DNA of 64,000 nt from CAVVEC01 sp963747105 (GTDB lineage: Bacteria; Acidobacteriota; Terriglobia; Terriglobales; Acidobacteriaceae), in NCBI GenBank assembly GCA_963747105.1, contig CAVVEC010000005.1, positions 62,001 through 126,000 on the forward strand, written 5' to 3'. How positions within the stretch are numbered: position 1 is the first letter of the stretch; each line of letters starts with the position of its first letter. The notes under the pieces were generated by a model that saw only the letters and a program-made list of their open reading frames with translations, ran no database searches and was not told the DNA's origin. Below are positions 35,927 to 45,482 of this stretch, one piece after another. The translations under genes and the position numbers were made by a program.

Positions 35927-37243
35927 GTGCGATCTCGTGTTGCTTCCTTTTTGTTCCTTCTGGTGCTGCTGACTCCGCTGGCGCTGGCCAGCGACCAGGC
36001 AGGCCGAGGTCTGCACTCGCCCCCGGGAGCGAATGTCATCCAGCACGTGATTATCATTTTTCAGGAGAACCGCTCGACCGACAACCTGTTTCATGGGCTC
36101 AAAGGCGCCGACACCGCCGACTATGGCATGAATTCCAAAGGTAAGAAGATCAAGCTGACGGTGTTGCCGCTGATCAGCAACTATGCCTTGGACCACACCC
36201 ATCCCTCCTTCGTGAAGATGTACGACGGAGGCAAAATGGACGGAGCCGACCTTATCCCAGTAAGCTGCGGGAACCACTGTCCGCCCAATCCCCAGTTCAA
36301 GTATGTCCCGGAATCCAACGTCAAGCCCTACTTCCAAATGGCCGAACAGTATGCCTTCGCGGACCGGATGTTTCAGAGCAATCAAGGGCCGAGCTACCCG
36401 GCGCATCTTTATATTATGTCGGCGACTTCCGCCCCGGCGGCGAACAGCGACCTGTTTGTGGCGGAGAACCCGAGTGGAATTCCCAATGCCAATTCACACA
36501 CTGGCTGTACGGCTCCTCCGCAAGAGTATGTTCCGCTGATTGATCCGCTAGGACAAGAGAATTACATCGCATATCCGTGCTACGAATACACCACTTTGAT
36601 GGACCTGCTCGACAACCAGCAGTTCACCTGGCGGTATTACACTCCGTCGCTGAATTACATCTGGACCGCCCCCAATTCGATTGAGCATTTGCGCATGGGC
36701 CAGGATTGGCAGTACGTAATCCCCAATCCCAAGACGGTGTTAAAAGACATCGCCGGCGGAAAGTTGGCCAACGTGGCGTGGGTCATGCCGCCGGGAAAAT
36801 CCTCCGACCATCCCAACGGCAACAACGGCACGGGACCGTCCTGGGTGGCCTCGATTGTCAACGCGGTGGGCAACAGCCAGTATTGGAACAGCACGGCGAT
36901 CTTCGTCACATGGGATGACTGGGGAGGTTTTTATGACCACGTCGCCCCGCCGGTTCGCGATTCTTATGAGTATTCGTTTCGTGTGCCCCTGGTCATCGTG
37001 TCCCCTTACGCCATACCGGGTTACGTGTCGCACACGACCCATGACTTCAGCAGCATCGTGAAGTTTGTAGAAACGGTTTTTAACCTGCCTTCGCTGGGCT
37101 TCGGGGACAAGTATTCCGACAACCTCACCGATTGCTTCAACTTCGGCCAGAAACCCCTGGCCTTTCATACGATTCACGCGCCCCTGCACGCCGACTATTT
37201 CATCAACGACAACTCGCCGCCCGCCGACCCTGACGACTACTGA
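35927..37243 (+). CDS. Secreted PF04185 phosphoesterase, tandem copy 3
   Basis: About 438 residues from the GTG at 35927, with GGAGG close upstream; the signal peptide is VRSRVASFLFLLVLLTPLALA. Motifs FQENRSTDNLFHGL, SSDHPNGNN, VTWDDWGGFYDHV and HTTHDFSS are intact. Compared with copies 1 and 2, the substrate-side segments differ (PVSCGNHCPPNPQFKYV, SYEYSFRVP), which it shares with copy 4, so the array splits into two pairs and may cover different substrates. Confidence 0.87.
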   Translation: MRSRVASFLFLLVLLTPLALASDQAGRGLHSPPGANVIQHVIIIFQENRSTDNLFHGLKGADTADYGMNSKGKKIKLTVLPLISNYALDHTHPSFVKMYDGGKMDGADLIPVSCGNHCPPNPQFKYVPESNVKPYFQMAEQYAFADRMFQSNQGPSYPAHLYIMSATSAPAANSDLFVAENPSGIPNANSHTGCTAPPQEYVPLIDPLGQENYIAYPCYEYTTLMDLLDNQQFTWRYYTPSLNYIWTAPNSIEHLRMGQDWQYVIPNPKTVLKDIAGGKLANVAWVMPPGKSSDHPNGNNGTGPSWVASIVNAVGNSQYWNSTAIFVTWDDWGGFYDHVAPPVRDSYEYSFRVPLVIVSPYAIPGYVSHTTHDFSSIVKFVETVFNLPSLGFGDKYSDNLTDCFNFGQKPLAFHTIHAPLHADYFINDNSPPADPDDY

Positions 37244-37508
37244 GACGACTTCAATCCATCGGCGGGTGGCGCGACAATGATGGCTAGAGCGGAGCGCAGA
37301 TTCAACCCAGCCCGCAAGCGACCCGCAGCAGCTAGTCCGAGGTGGCGCACAACTGAGGACCATCCGCTGCTGAAGCCGTGATCTTGGCTGTAACCCCATG
37401 AAAAAGCATGACATTCGCCTGTTGCCTTCATGCGCTCCTTCAGTTAGATTCTCTTCATAGCACATTCACTTACTCCCCCTTTCACCTAGATCCCCATCGG
37501 AGGCTCTT

Positions 37509-38834
37509 TTGCGATCTCGTCTTGCTCCAGTGTTGCTTCTGGCCGTCCTGTCGAATTCGTCCGGGCTCGCCGCTGCGCCATCCAGCGCTCCCGAATACCC
37601 TGCCGGACACAAACCAGGCGTGCAGGCGATCCAACATGTGATCATCATCCTTCAGGAGAATCGCACTCCCGACAATCTTTTCCATGGACTGGCGGGCGCC
37701 GACATCGCCGACTATGGCATCAACTCCAAAGGTCAGAAGATTACGCTGACGCCGTTACCGCTGGCCAACGGCTACGGCCTCGACCACTACCATCCGGACT
37801 TCCTGAAGATGTATGACCAGGGCAAAATGGACGGAGCCGACCTGATCCCGGGAGACTGCGGGAAAAACTGCCCGCCCAACATGCAATTCAAGTACGTTGA
37901 CCCGAATGATGTGAAGCCCTACCTGCAAATGGCCGAACAGTACGCCTTTGGGGACCGGATGTTCCAGACTAATCAGGGAGCAAGTTTCGCGGCCCATCAG
38001 TTCATCATTGCCGCCACTTCCGCCCCTACCGCAACCAGCCGCTTGTTCGCCTCAGAAAATGTCTATGGAGTTCCGAACGCCACTGGAAGAGCGGGATGCA
38101 CCGCCCCTCCGGAAGAATATGCGACTTTGATTGATCCCCTGGGCAACGAGAACTTATTCATGTACCCGTGCTTCGAGCACCTCACCTTGATGGATCTGCT
38201 GGATAATCAGGGGCTGAGCTGGCGATATTACACGCCGTCGCTGGGCTACATCTGGACCGGCCCGAATGCGGTCGAGCATCTGCGCCTGGGCCAGGATTGG
38301 CAGTACGTGATTCCGGATCCGAAGCAAGTGTTGAAGGACATCGCTGACGGCCGTTTGGCCAACGTCACCTGGGTCATGCCTCCGGGACAATCCTCCGATC
38401 ATCCGCACGGCAACAACGGTTCCGGACCGTCGTGGGTCGCGTCCATTGTCAACGCCGTCGGCAACAGCCCGTATTGGGCGAACACGGCGATATTTGTGAG
38501 CTGGGATGATTGGGGAGGCTGGTACGACCACGTCGCGCCCCCGATCCGCAACTCTTACGAGTACGGGTTTCGTGTCCCGTTGCTGGTGGTGTCGTCCTAT
38601 GCGAAACCCGGCTACGTTTCGCACGTGAACCACGATTTCAGCAGCATCCTAAAATTTGCGGAAACCGTGTTCAGCCTGCCTTCGCTGGGATTTGGGGATC
38701 GGTACTCCGACAACCTCACCGACTGCTTCAACTTCGGTCAGAAGCCTCTGACCTTTCATGCGATTCACGCGCCTCTGGACGCCAATCACTTCCTGAACGA
38801 CCACACACCACCCACCGACCCCGACGACGAATAA
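37509..38834 (+). CDS. Secreted PF04185 phosphoesterase, tandem copy 4
   Basis: About 441 residues from a TTG start with CGGAGG upstream; signal peptide LRSRLAPVLLLAVLSNSSGLAAA. The first motif reads LQENRTPDNLFHGL, a Ser-Thr to Thr-Pro change. The rest is intact: SSDHPHGNN, SWDDWGGWYDHV, HVNHDFSS. The end is PPTDPDDE. Last gene of the array, followed after about 400 bases by a strong hairpin terminator. Confidence 0.87.
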   Translation: MRSRLAPVLLLAVLSNSSGLAAAPSSAPEYPAGHKPGVQAIQHVIIILQENRTPDNLFHGLAGADIADYGINSKGQKITLTPLPLANGYGLDHYHPDFLKMYDQGKMDGADLIPGDCGKNCPPNMQFKYVDPNDVKPYLQMAEQYAFGDRMFQTNQGASFAAHQFIIAATSAPTATSRLFASENVYGVPNATGRAGCTAPPEEYATLIDPLGNENLFMYPCFEHLTLMDLLDNQGLSWRYYTPSLGYIWTGPNAVEHLRLGQDWQYVIPDPKQVLKDIADGRLANVTWVMPPGQSSDHPHGNNGSGPSWVASIVNAVGNSPYWANTAIFVSWDDWGGWYDHVAPPIRNSYEYGFRVPLLVVSSYAKPGYVSHVNHDFSSILKFAETVFSLPSLGFGDRYSDNLTDCFNFGQKPLTFHAIHAPLDANHFLNDHTPPTDPDDE

Positions 38835-39333
38835 TGGAGGGCGGCGAGCCCGATTATCGACTGCTCTACTCTTTCGAGAGTGGTCCGTCCAATTCGCTTG
38901 GCGGGAATTTTCCTCGGCTGTTCCGAGGTGAGGTTATGCATCTCACCATTATTGACTCCGAGCTAAGTTAGTGAAGCTTCATTCACCCACATTCGAAGGA
39001 CAAACGGCAGTCCACTGATCGCATAGAATGCCGTTAATTATGCGTGACTTAACGGCGAATGAGGTGTCCGGGCGGCAGGTTTTTGGGCCATCCTCCTACA
39101 GCAACCTGTCAACAATGCTGGGTGGTGTTAGCATGTTATCGTCCAGCTATACATGAGGGTACCTGAACGGGAAGGGATCCCTAGCGGCGAAATTCACTTC
39201 TTGCATCTCAATCGAAAACCAAATCGAAGCAACGTGTAAGAAGGGAGGCCTTTTCCGGCCTCCCTTCGGTATTTCTGAACGGATTGTAGCGAGCACAGCA
39301 GGGGAGTCTTACTCTCCCCTGATGAACTCGCCG
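38835..39333. other. Intergenic region between convergent genes
   Basis: Separates the phosphoesterase array (plus) from the FG-GAP protein (minus). Apart from the terminator at 39240-39267 I see no gene or repeat in it. Confidence 0.5.
39240..39267. terminator. Bidirectional hairpin terminator
   Basis: Perfect 11-bp stem GAAGGGAGGCC / GGCCTCCCTTC with a 6-base loop TTTTCC, placed between convergent genes so it can serve both strands. Confidence 0.75.
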
Positions 39334-41349
39334 CTATTTTTTCTGGATGGCGACAAAGGCCGCGCCCTGGTCGGTCTTGCCCGCGATATCGGCCTCAATC
39401 GCTCCTGCCGCCATGCTGTTGGAATTCACGCCCACGGAAATTCCATACTCGGCGCCGTTTTTTCCGCCCTTCACCACCAACTCCTGGGTGTAGGTTTGCG
39501 TGGTGGCCCAGCCGCCGGTCGGCTTGGTGTAGGTGTAGACCTTCCCCGGTCCCGGACCGATGTACTTCCCGGTGGTCGAATAGGGCGCCAAGGGAGCCCC
39601 TACTACGATCTGGCTGCCGTTGTAGTTCATGGCCACGGAAGTCCCGAAATAGTCTTCCTGCACGCCATCCGAAGCAGTCAGTTCGGCTGTCTCATTCAGA
39701 CTTCCAGTCCAACCACCGCTCGGCCTGACGAACACGTAGGCAGCGCCTTGCCCACCATTGCCATTGATGTTGGCGGCCTCCGCTCCCGATACCACCGTTG
39801 TGGTGTCAGAACTGATGCCGATCGAAGAGCCCAGAAGATCCTCGGATGCGCCCAACTTCGCCGTCAGCTTGGCATTCTCATTCGCATTCACCCAGCCGCC
39901 GCTGGTCGGCTCCACGAAGACATAGGCCGCGCCCTGGGATTGATTGCCACCGACTGTGGCTTGAACCGCTCCCACCGCCGCGACGCCGTTGTAGGCGGCG
40001 GCGGAAAAGCCGAACAGATCCCATGCCTGTCCGTCGGAGGAAGTCAGCTCGGCCGTCTGCGTCAAGTTTCCCGTCCACCCGCCGGTTGGCTCGGTGAACA
40101 CATAGGCTGCGCCCTGGTAAGGATTGTTGTTGACCATGTGGCCGTAAGCTCCGGCCACTGCTGACACGCCGTCAAACGCAACGGAAACTCCCAGCCAGTC
40201 ATAAGCTGCTCCGTCGGAGGCGGTCAGTTCGGCATTGAAGGTTGGAGTCGTAGCCCAGCCGCCGCTGGTCGGCTCGACGTACACATAAACCTTCCCTTGG
40301 TAGAGGTTGCCGTTAACGGTCGCTTGCGGCGCTCCCACCACGATGGTCTTGGCATCGGCGCTGATGACCACGGAGTCACCAAAAATGTCCCCTGCCTGTC
40401 CGTCGGAAGCGGTCAATTTGGCCTTGAACGTGGAAGTGTTAACCCAACCCTTGGTGGGTTCCACAAATACATACAGGCATCCCTGCTGGAGGTTTTTGCC
40501 CACTGCCTTTTGGGCCGCTGCGACCACGATCGTCTTGCCATCCTGGCTCACCGACATAGAGTTGCCAAAGAAGTCGTACTTGGCCCCATCGGAAGCCGTG
40601 AGTCGCGCCACCTGGACCCAAGGGTCCACTACCAGGGGATAAACCGCCCCGGCGTCTGCCACCTTCAGCCGCAACTGCGCGCCTTGAACTTCCATCCAGG
40701 TCCGCAACTGCTTGCCGGTGGCATCGTAGCTGGCGAGTCCTCCGTAAAGCAGTCTGTGCTGCTGGCTGCGGTCTGTGAGGGTCAGCTCGGTTCCATCGGC
40801 TTCCGTTGTCGCCGTGAAGTCTCCCGACAGCGCCAACGCGATGGTCAGCGGTTCGCCTTGCTTGCGCGCGGGCGCTGCAGTCAGGGTGAATCCCTGCTCC
40901 AGGCCCAGCGGCCCGTTCACATACCATTCGGTCAGCGCTCCGCGCCGGTACTCCACGCGATTCAGATTGGCACGAGGAGCCGCGGCGCGTGCGTTTTGCA
41001 GAGTGTTGCCGTAACCGTATCCGAGGAATGCCAATCCGAGGTCCGCTTTCCCCGCCCGGAAATGCACGCCGCCCGCCATGAACACCGCGCTCAGGTCGTG
41101 TTGGGAGTTCTCCGCGGTGAGATCGCCAGCGTGAGTGCTTATCTCATAGCTATGATCCTCCCGCCCCAGAACAGCTGAGATGTTGGCCCGGGCTGCATCG
41201 GGCAGGCTGGACGCGCCGCCTGCCGTTGCCGGGGGATGTGCAACTTCATTCTTGCCAGCTGCGGTGACGGTGTTCGCCGTTCCCGAAACTTGAGCGTACG
41301 CAACTGCTGTCGCCAGTGCCAGCAGCATAATCGCGAATCGGTACTTCAT
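39334..41349 (-). CDS. Secreted FG-GAP (integrin-like) repeat protein
   Basis: 671 residues with a signal peptide ending AVAYAQ. The N-terminal 250 residues form a non-repeat region (SYEISTHAGDLTAENSQ, NRVEYRRGALTEWYVNGPLG, LVVDPWVQVA) seen in other acidobacterial and myxobacterial FG-GAP proteins. About seven repeats of roughly 55 residues follow, of the pattern LTASDG-(x)-D-FG-S-V...IVVGA...QGAAYVFVEPTGGW. The fold is a beta-propeller of the integrin-alpha type, distinct in sequence from the VCBS propellers inserted in the hydrolases. It is likely adhesive; no catalytic motif. Confidence 0.8.
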   Translation of the reverse strand: MKYRFAIMLLALATAVAYAQVSGTANTVTAAGKNEVAHPPATAGGASSLPDAARANISAVLGREDHSYEISTHAGDLTAENSQHDLSAVFMAGGVHFRAGKADLGLAFLGYGYGNTLQNARAAAPRANLNRVEYRRGALTEWYVNGPLGLEQGFTLTAAPARKQGEPLTIALALSGDFTATTEADGTELTLTDRSQQHRLLYGGLASYDATGKQLRTWMEVQGAQLRLKVADAGAVYPLVVDPWVQVARLTASDGAKYDFFGNSMSVSQDGKTIVVAAAQKAVGKNLQQGCLYVFVEPTKGWVNTSTFKAKLTASDGQAGDIFGDSVVISADAKTIVVGAPQATVNGNLYQGKVYVYVEPTSGGWATTPTFNAELTASDGAAYDWLGVSVAFDGVSAVAGAYGHMVNNNPYQGAAYVFTEPTGGWTGNLTQTAELTSSDGQAWDLFGFSAAAYNGVAAVGAVQATVGGNQSQGAAYVFVEPTSGGWVNANENAKLTAKLGASEDLLGSSIGISSDTTTVVSGAEAANINGNGGQGAAYVFVRPSGGWTGSLNETAELTASDGVQEDYFGTSVAMNYNGSQIVVGAPLAPYSTTGKYIGPGPGKVYTYTKPTGGWATTQTYTQELVVKGGKNGAEYGISVGVNSNSMAAGAIEADIAGKTDQGAAFVAIQKK

Positions 41350-41380
41350 CGTTCACCTCGTTTGACTGTATTAGCGAGCC

Positions 41381-43873
41381 CTACTTTGTTGCCCGTTGTC
41401 TTATTCGCCTCTTGACCACAAGTTTCCTGACTTGGTGTCCCGGGTTCTGGTTCTCCAGCAGCAGCGGCAAATATCCGATTTGCACGCTGTTGCCGGTGAT
41501 CGGAAGAACCTGACCATACGCGGTCCGGTATTGCACGTATTTGGGATCCGCAGTATAGGCTTCGGTCGTGCAGCTATTCTTGCTGCAGTAAAAGTTCTGG
41601 TTTGAGGGGTCCAGGACCCACACCAGTTGCGCCTGATAACCATTGGGTCCGGTCAGGCCGCAGGTCCAGACGCCGGAATTGGGCGGTAGCGGCCCGCTGC
41701 AAGGTGTGCTTATCGTGTTCCCCGTGGTCCAGTTGTAAAGTGTCTGGTACGCAATCCCAGCCTTCAGCAGGGTTCCAGGATCGTTGTTGCCGATGACATC
41801 GAAGGCTCCCACCGCCATGTTGACGGGGCTGCCGCCAACGTTGGTGATCAGGGCGGGATTGAAGATGCTGCCGTTGCATTTCTTGCCCGTGCAATGGATT
41901 AGCGTGGATACGGTGTTATCGCCCTTGTCGGCGGTCACCACATCGGCGAAGCCGTCGCCGTTGAAATCCTCCACTGCGATGGATACCGGCTCGCTGCCCA
42001 CGGCGTAGTTCACCGCGGCGGCGAAGGTGCCGTTGCCATTGCCCACGAGCAAGCTGACGTCGTTGCTCCCCTCATTGGCAACCACCAGGCTCAGGTTTCC
42101 TGAAACCGTGATATTCCCTGCCGCCACGGAAGACGGGCTCAGGTGCGCACCGTAAGCCGTAGCCGTTCCGAACGTGCCGTTAGTATTGTTCAACAGTACG
42201 CTGACCGTGCCATCGCTCATATTGGCGACTGCCAGGTCTGCGTAACCGTCGTTGTTGAAATCTCCCACGGCCACCGACGAAGGATTGTTCCCCGTGGCGT
42301 AAGTCGAAACCCCGAAGCCCCCGTGCTGGTTGTTCAACAATACACTCACCGTGCCGCTGCCCGCGTTGCTCACTGCGATGTCCGGATAGCCGTCGTTATT
42401 GAAATCGCCCACTGCCACCGAGGATGGATTTGAACCAACATTGTAAGATACCGGGGACTGGAAAGTGCCATCGCCGTTGCCCAACAGCACGCTCACTGTG
42501 CCGCTGCTGGCGGCGTTGGCAACCGCGACGTCCAGCTTGCCGTCCTTATTGAAATCCCCCACCGCTACCGACACCGGGCTGCTGCCCGCCGCAGACGAGA
42601 TCCCCGCCTTGAAGGTGCCATTCCCGTTGCCCAAGAGCACGCTGACGTTATTGCTGCCCTGGTTGGCCACCACCGTGTCCAGTGCTTGGTCGTTGTTAAA
42701 GTCCCCCACTGCCGCCGCGTTGGGATTGCTTCCCGCTCCGTGATTTACCGCAGTCTGGAAGCTGCCATCGCCAAAGCCGGGCATTACTTTGACATTTCCC
42801 GTGGCGCTAGGCAAGACCAAATCCCAGCGCGTAGACCATTGCCACAGGGAGCCGGCAAAGTTGCTGTCCCATTCGTACCAAAAAAAGCGCTGCACGCCCG
42901 CGGAAAGGTTCAACAGCGTAAAGCGGATGGCGAAGCCGGCCCGCTCATCCGGATCGGTCAAGCCCGTGATATTTCCCGCCCAGCTGCCTTCCGTGTCCCA
43001 CACCGGCGGAACTTGTCCTTGGGCATAGTAACCCTGGAGGAAGCCCAGAAAACCTTGCTGGCCGAAAGGATACCCGTCGCCGCTCGGCCCCCCGGTGACC
43101 ATACCAGTAAGAAATTCCGGCTGCGGCAGACCGTTTCCGTTGGGTTGCGTGTAGCCGTGAAAAGCGACTACGTCCACGTAATTGCCGCCGCCCGCGTTCA
43201 TGAATGCTTGCCATCTGGGCACGTCATTGGTAAAGCGCAACGCCCCCGACTGGCTCACAATGACAGCGGTCGGATCAATCTTCTTGATGATCTGACGCGC
43301 GTCTTGAGCCATGCGGACCAGTTGCTGGGCAGTCGCATGTCCGTGGCCCTTGCCGTCCGGCCAGTGCCAGCGCATGGGATTGGGAAACTCGTTCCACAGC
43401 TCCCAATAGTGAATACGTCCCTGAGCATGAACCGTGATCGCCTTGACGAAATTCTTCCAGTCCTGATCGGTGCCGGTTCCGTCGGCATTCAGGTCAACCG
43501 GCGGATCGCACGATCCCGGCTCGTTGGCGCAGCTCGTGTCGCTGGGATTGGATGAAGCCCATTTGGGTACCCGGCCGAAGCAGTACATTACATCCACGTT
43601 GTTCTGCTTGGCGTGATTCAGCCAAATATTGAGAAGCCTCCAGTCATACACGCCCGGTGCAGGATTCAACGTTGACCACGGAACCCCGCTATCCCACAGG
43701 CGAATCCCAGAGAAGGAATCCACCGGCCAAGGTTCGGCGCCGACCTCTCCACCGGTCATGGACATGCCAAAGAAGTAGGGCGACACCGGCTGTTGCGCGC
43801 TGGCACGCGTCCCTATTCCGAGAAGCATGCAACCCAGGCACGCGAAAACAATGAGCTTGAATCTTGACATCAT
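41381..43873 (-). CDS. Secreted GH-A hydrolase with nested FG-GAP propeller, copy 4
   Basis: 830 residues, signal peptide ending RASAQ. The acid/base site here keeps the canonical Asn: HYWELWNEF; the nucleophile is in VWDTEGSW. The seven-blade propeller is inserted at the same place as in copies 1-3 (after SLWQWSTRWD, before AGIAYQTLYNW), with loops DFNNDQALD, DFNKDGKLD, DFNNDGYPD, DFNNDGYAD and DFNGDGFAD. The C-terminal tail is very basic (RKLVVKRRIRQRATK). It starts about 40 bases after family X copy 2 on the same strand, so the pair is probably an operon. Confidence 0.83.
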   Translation of the reverse strand: MMSRFKLIVFACLGCMLLGIGTRASAQQPVSPYFFGMSMTGGEVGAEPWPVDSFSGIRLWDSGVPWSTLNPAPGVYDWRLLNIWLNHAKQNNVDVMYCFGRVPKWASSNPSDTSCANEPGSCDPPVDLNADGTGTDQDWKNFVKAITVHAQGRIHYWELWNEFPNPMRWHWPDGKGHGHATAQQLVRMAQDARQIIKKIDPTAVIVSQSGALRFTNDVPRWQAFMNAGGGNYVDVVAFHGYTQPNGNGLPQPEFLTGMVTGGPSGDGYPFGQQGFLGFLQGYYAQGQVPPVWDTEGSWAGNITGLTDPDERAGFAIRFTLLNLSAGVQRFFWYEWDSNFAGSLWQWSTRWDLVLPSATGNVKVMPGFGDGSFQTAVNHGAGSNPNAAAVGDFNNDQALDTVVANQGSNNVSVLLGNGNGTFKAGISSAAGSSPVSVAVGDFNKDGKLDVAVANAASSGTVSVLLGNGDGTFQSPVSYNVGSNPSSVAVGDFNNDGYPDIAVSNAGSGTVSVLLNNQHGGFGVSTYATGNNPSSVAVGDFNNDGYADLAVANMSDGTVSVLLNNTNGTFGTATAYGAHLSPSSVAAGNITVSGNLSLVVANEGSNDVSLLVGNGNGTFAAAVNYAVGSEPVSIAVEDFNGDGFADVVTADKGDNTVSTLIHCTGKKCNGSIFNPALITNVGGSPVNMAVGAFDVIGNNDPGTLLKAGIAYQTLYNWTTGNTISTPCSGPLPPNSGVWTCGLTGPNGYQAQLVWVLDPSNQNFYCSKNSCTTEAYTADPKYVQYRTAYGQVLPITGNSVQIGYLPLLLENQNPGHQVRKLVVKRRIRQRATK

Positions 43874-43913
43874 CTACCTTTCACCTTCGACCGACCGAAA
43901 TCATGCCGAGTGC

Positions 43914-45482
43914 TTACTTCCCCGGTCCCACGGAGCTAACCAATGCCGTAGCCGGGACTGGCTTTGTAGCCACCCTGTTCTTGTTGCAGCCCGAAACCGA
44001 GAAATTCGCGATCCTGGTGTGCCAGGAAACGGTCTTGCCGGATTCGTTGGCCGGCAGGTACTCGTTCACGTACCAGAAAGTACAGTCGTCCACTGGGTCC
44101 ACAGTCATGCTGGTGTAGTCCCCCCAGAATGCGCTGTTTTCCTGATCTCCACCGCCGCTCTGGACCGTCAACTCGGTCTTCTTCGCGTTTGATCCCAGCT
44201 TCCATCCCACGGCGTGGATGCCGGGGTGAGTCTTGGTGTTCGATATGCTGTAACCCATGGCAACATTGCCGACCTTATCCTGGGCAATGCTCGGCATGAA
44301 GCGGTAAATCGCCGTATCCGGGCTGAACATGCCACTCTGGTAAAGCGCGGGAGTGTTGGAGCCGTTGCCGCGAAGTTCGTACCACCCGACTCCGGTCTGA
44401 CCGTTCGTGCCTTTGCCGGTTCGAAGAGTATGGGAGATGAGAAACGACTCGTAGGAACCGAAATTCCGGTACGCCAGCCGGGGCATGAGCCGATCGCCCA
44501 CCGTATCCAGAAGGTAGTGGCCGCCACCTTGTTTGACTCCAGGCTGGGGAGCGCAGATCGTGTTGGTGGGCTTCGCCAGGGTGTAGCAACCTGGGGTGTA
44601 GCTGGGTACGGTGACCGACGAGTTGGAGAATGTCGAGTTACTGGGATTGATCCAATCCACGTGGAAATCCCACAAGTTCAGCGCGTTCGCAGTAGTGGTT
44701 TTTCCATCGCGCGGAGGATTCTGAACACTCAAGAAAAATTCGTCGCGGCCGGAAGGCGGCGCTGTGGTCCCCTCGACGTCAGCCGGGACGGGACTATGCT
44801 TGAGGTAAGGAGTGTAAGGTCCATCCTTGAAACACTGCATGGGATTCGCGGTGGAATTGGTGAGTATGTTGGTCCGGTCCATCGCGCAGAATCCCACGCC
44901 GCTGATGGCGTAGTTATTACTCGGATCGAGAATGTCGAAGCTCAGGTAGTAGGCATCCCACCACGTACCCAACTTCGGCCAGTCCGGAAAATAGGAAACG
45001 CCCTTGGAGTTCACTCCCAGGATCGGGTTCAGGGAAAACTCATAGGCGTACCAGGCCAGCGTGCTGGAAGTCAGGTCATCGGTGTTGGAAACCGCGATGC
45101 AAAAATAGTAATTGCTGCTTCCTTTGGGAGGCGAGGAGTGTCCGGCGATTATCCAGCGGGACGCAAGGCGATCGAACAAAACCAGGCCGTCCCCGTGGAT
45201 CGCGGTGCCGGCGCAGTCCGGCGTGCTGGAATTGTTGTCCCAAGGCGTCGTGCCCTGCAACGGGCCCAACACCGACTGGAGTGTCGTTTTATCCCATGCC
45301 TGAAACCCCAGGTTGGACCACTCCATATATTGTTTCGTACCGATCGCGCCGTTGGGATCTACGTCGTGACCTGCTTTCCAGGTGTCCGAGGCGGCGAGTC
45401 CGTCAAACGAGGTGACCGTTTGGCCCTGCACCAACCAGGGAGCAAGCAAAAATAGCACGGCAAAACACTTGAACTTGATCAT
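43914..45482 (-). CDS. Uncharacterised secreted protein, family X copy 2
   Basis: About 522 residues from the ATG at 45482 (MIKFKCFAV), giving a standard signal peptide ending VQGQ; the upstream extension to 45545 is not needed. Same blocks as copy 1: DVDPNGAIGTKQYMEWSN, GDGLVLFDRLASRWIIA, FPDWPKLGTWWDAYYLSFD, CAMDRTNIL, GDRLMPRLAYRNFGSYESF, YRFMPSIAQDKVGN, WGDYTSMTVDPVDDCTFW. It has an extra C-terminal tail after the final Cys (NKNRVATKPVPATALVSS). Directly upstream of propeller hydrolase copy 4. Confidence 0.72.
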   Translation of the reverse strand: MIKFKCFAVLFLLAPWLVQGQTVTSFDGLAASDTWKAGHDVDPNGAIGTKQYMEWSNLGFQAWDKTTLQSVLGPLQGTTPWDNNSSTPDCAGTAIHGDGLVLFDRLASRWIIAGHSSPPKGSSNYYFCIAVSNTDDLTSSTLAWYAYEFSLNPILGVNSKGVSYFPDWPKLGTWWDAYYLSFDILDPSNNYAISGVGFCAMDRTNILTNSTANPMQCFKDGPYTPYLKHSPVPADVEGTTAPPSGRDEFFLSVQNPPRDGKTTTANALNLWDFHVDWINPSNSTFSNSSVTVPSYTPGCYTLAKPTNTICAPQPGVKQGGGHYLLDTVGDRLMPRLAYRNFGSYESFLISHTLRTGKGTNGQTGVGWYELRGNGSNTPALYQSGMFSPDTAIYRFMPSIAQDKVGNVAMGYSISNTKTHPGIHAVGWKLGSNAKKTELTVQSGGGDQENSAFWGDYTSMTVDPVDDCTFWYVNEYLPANESGKTVSWHTRIANFSVSGCNKNRVATKPVPATALVSSVGPGK

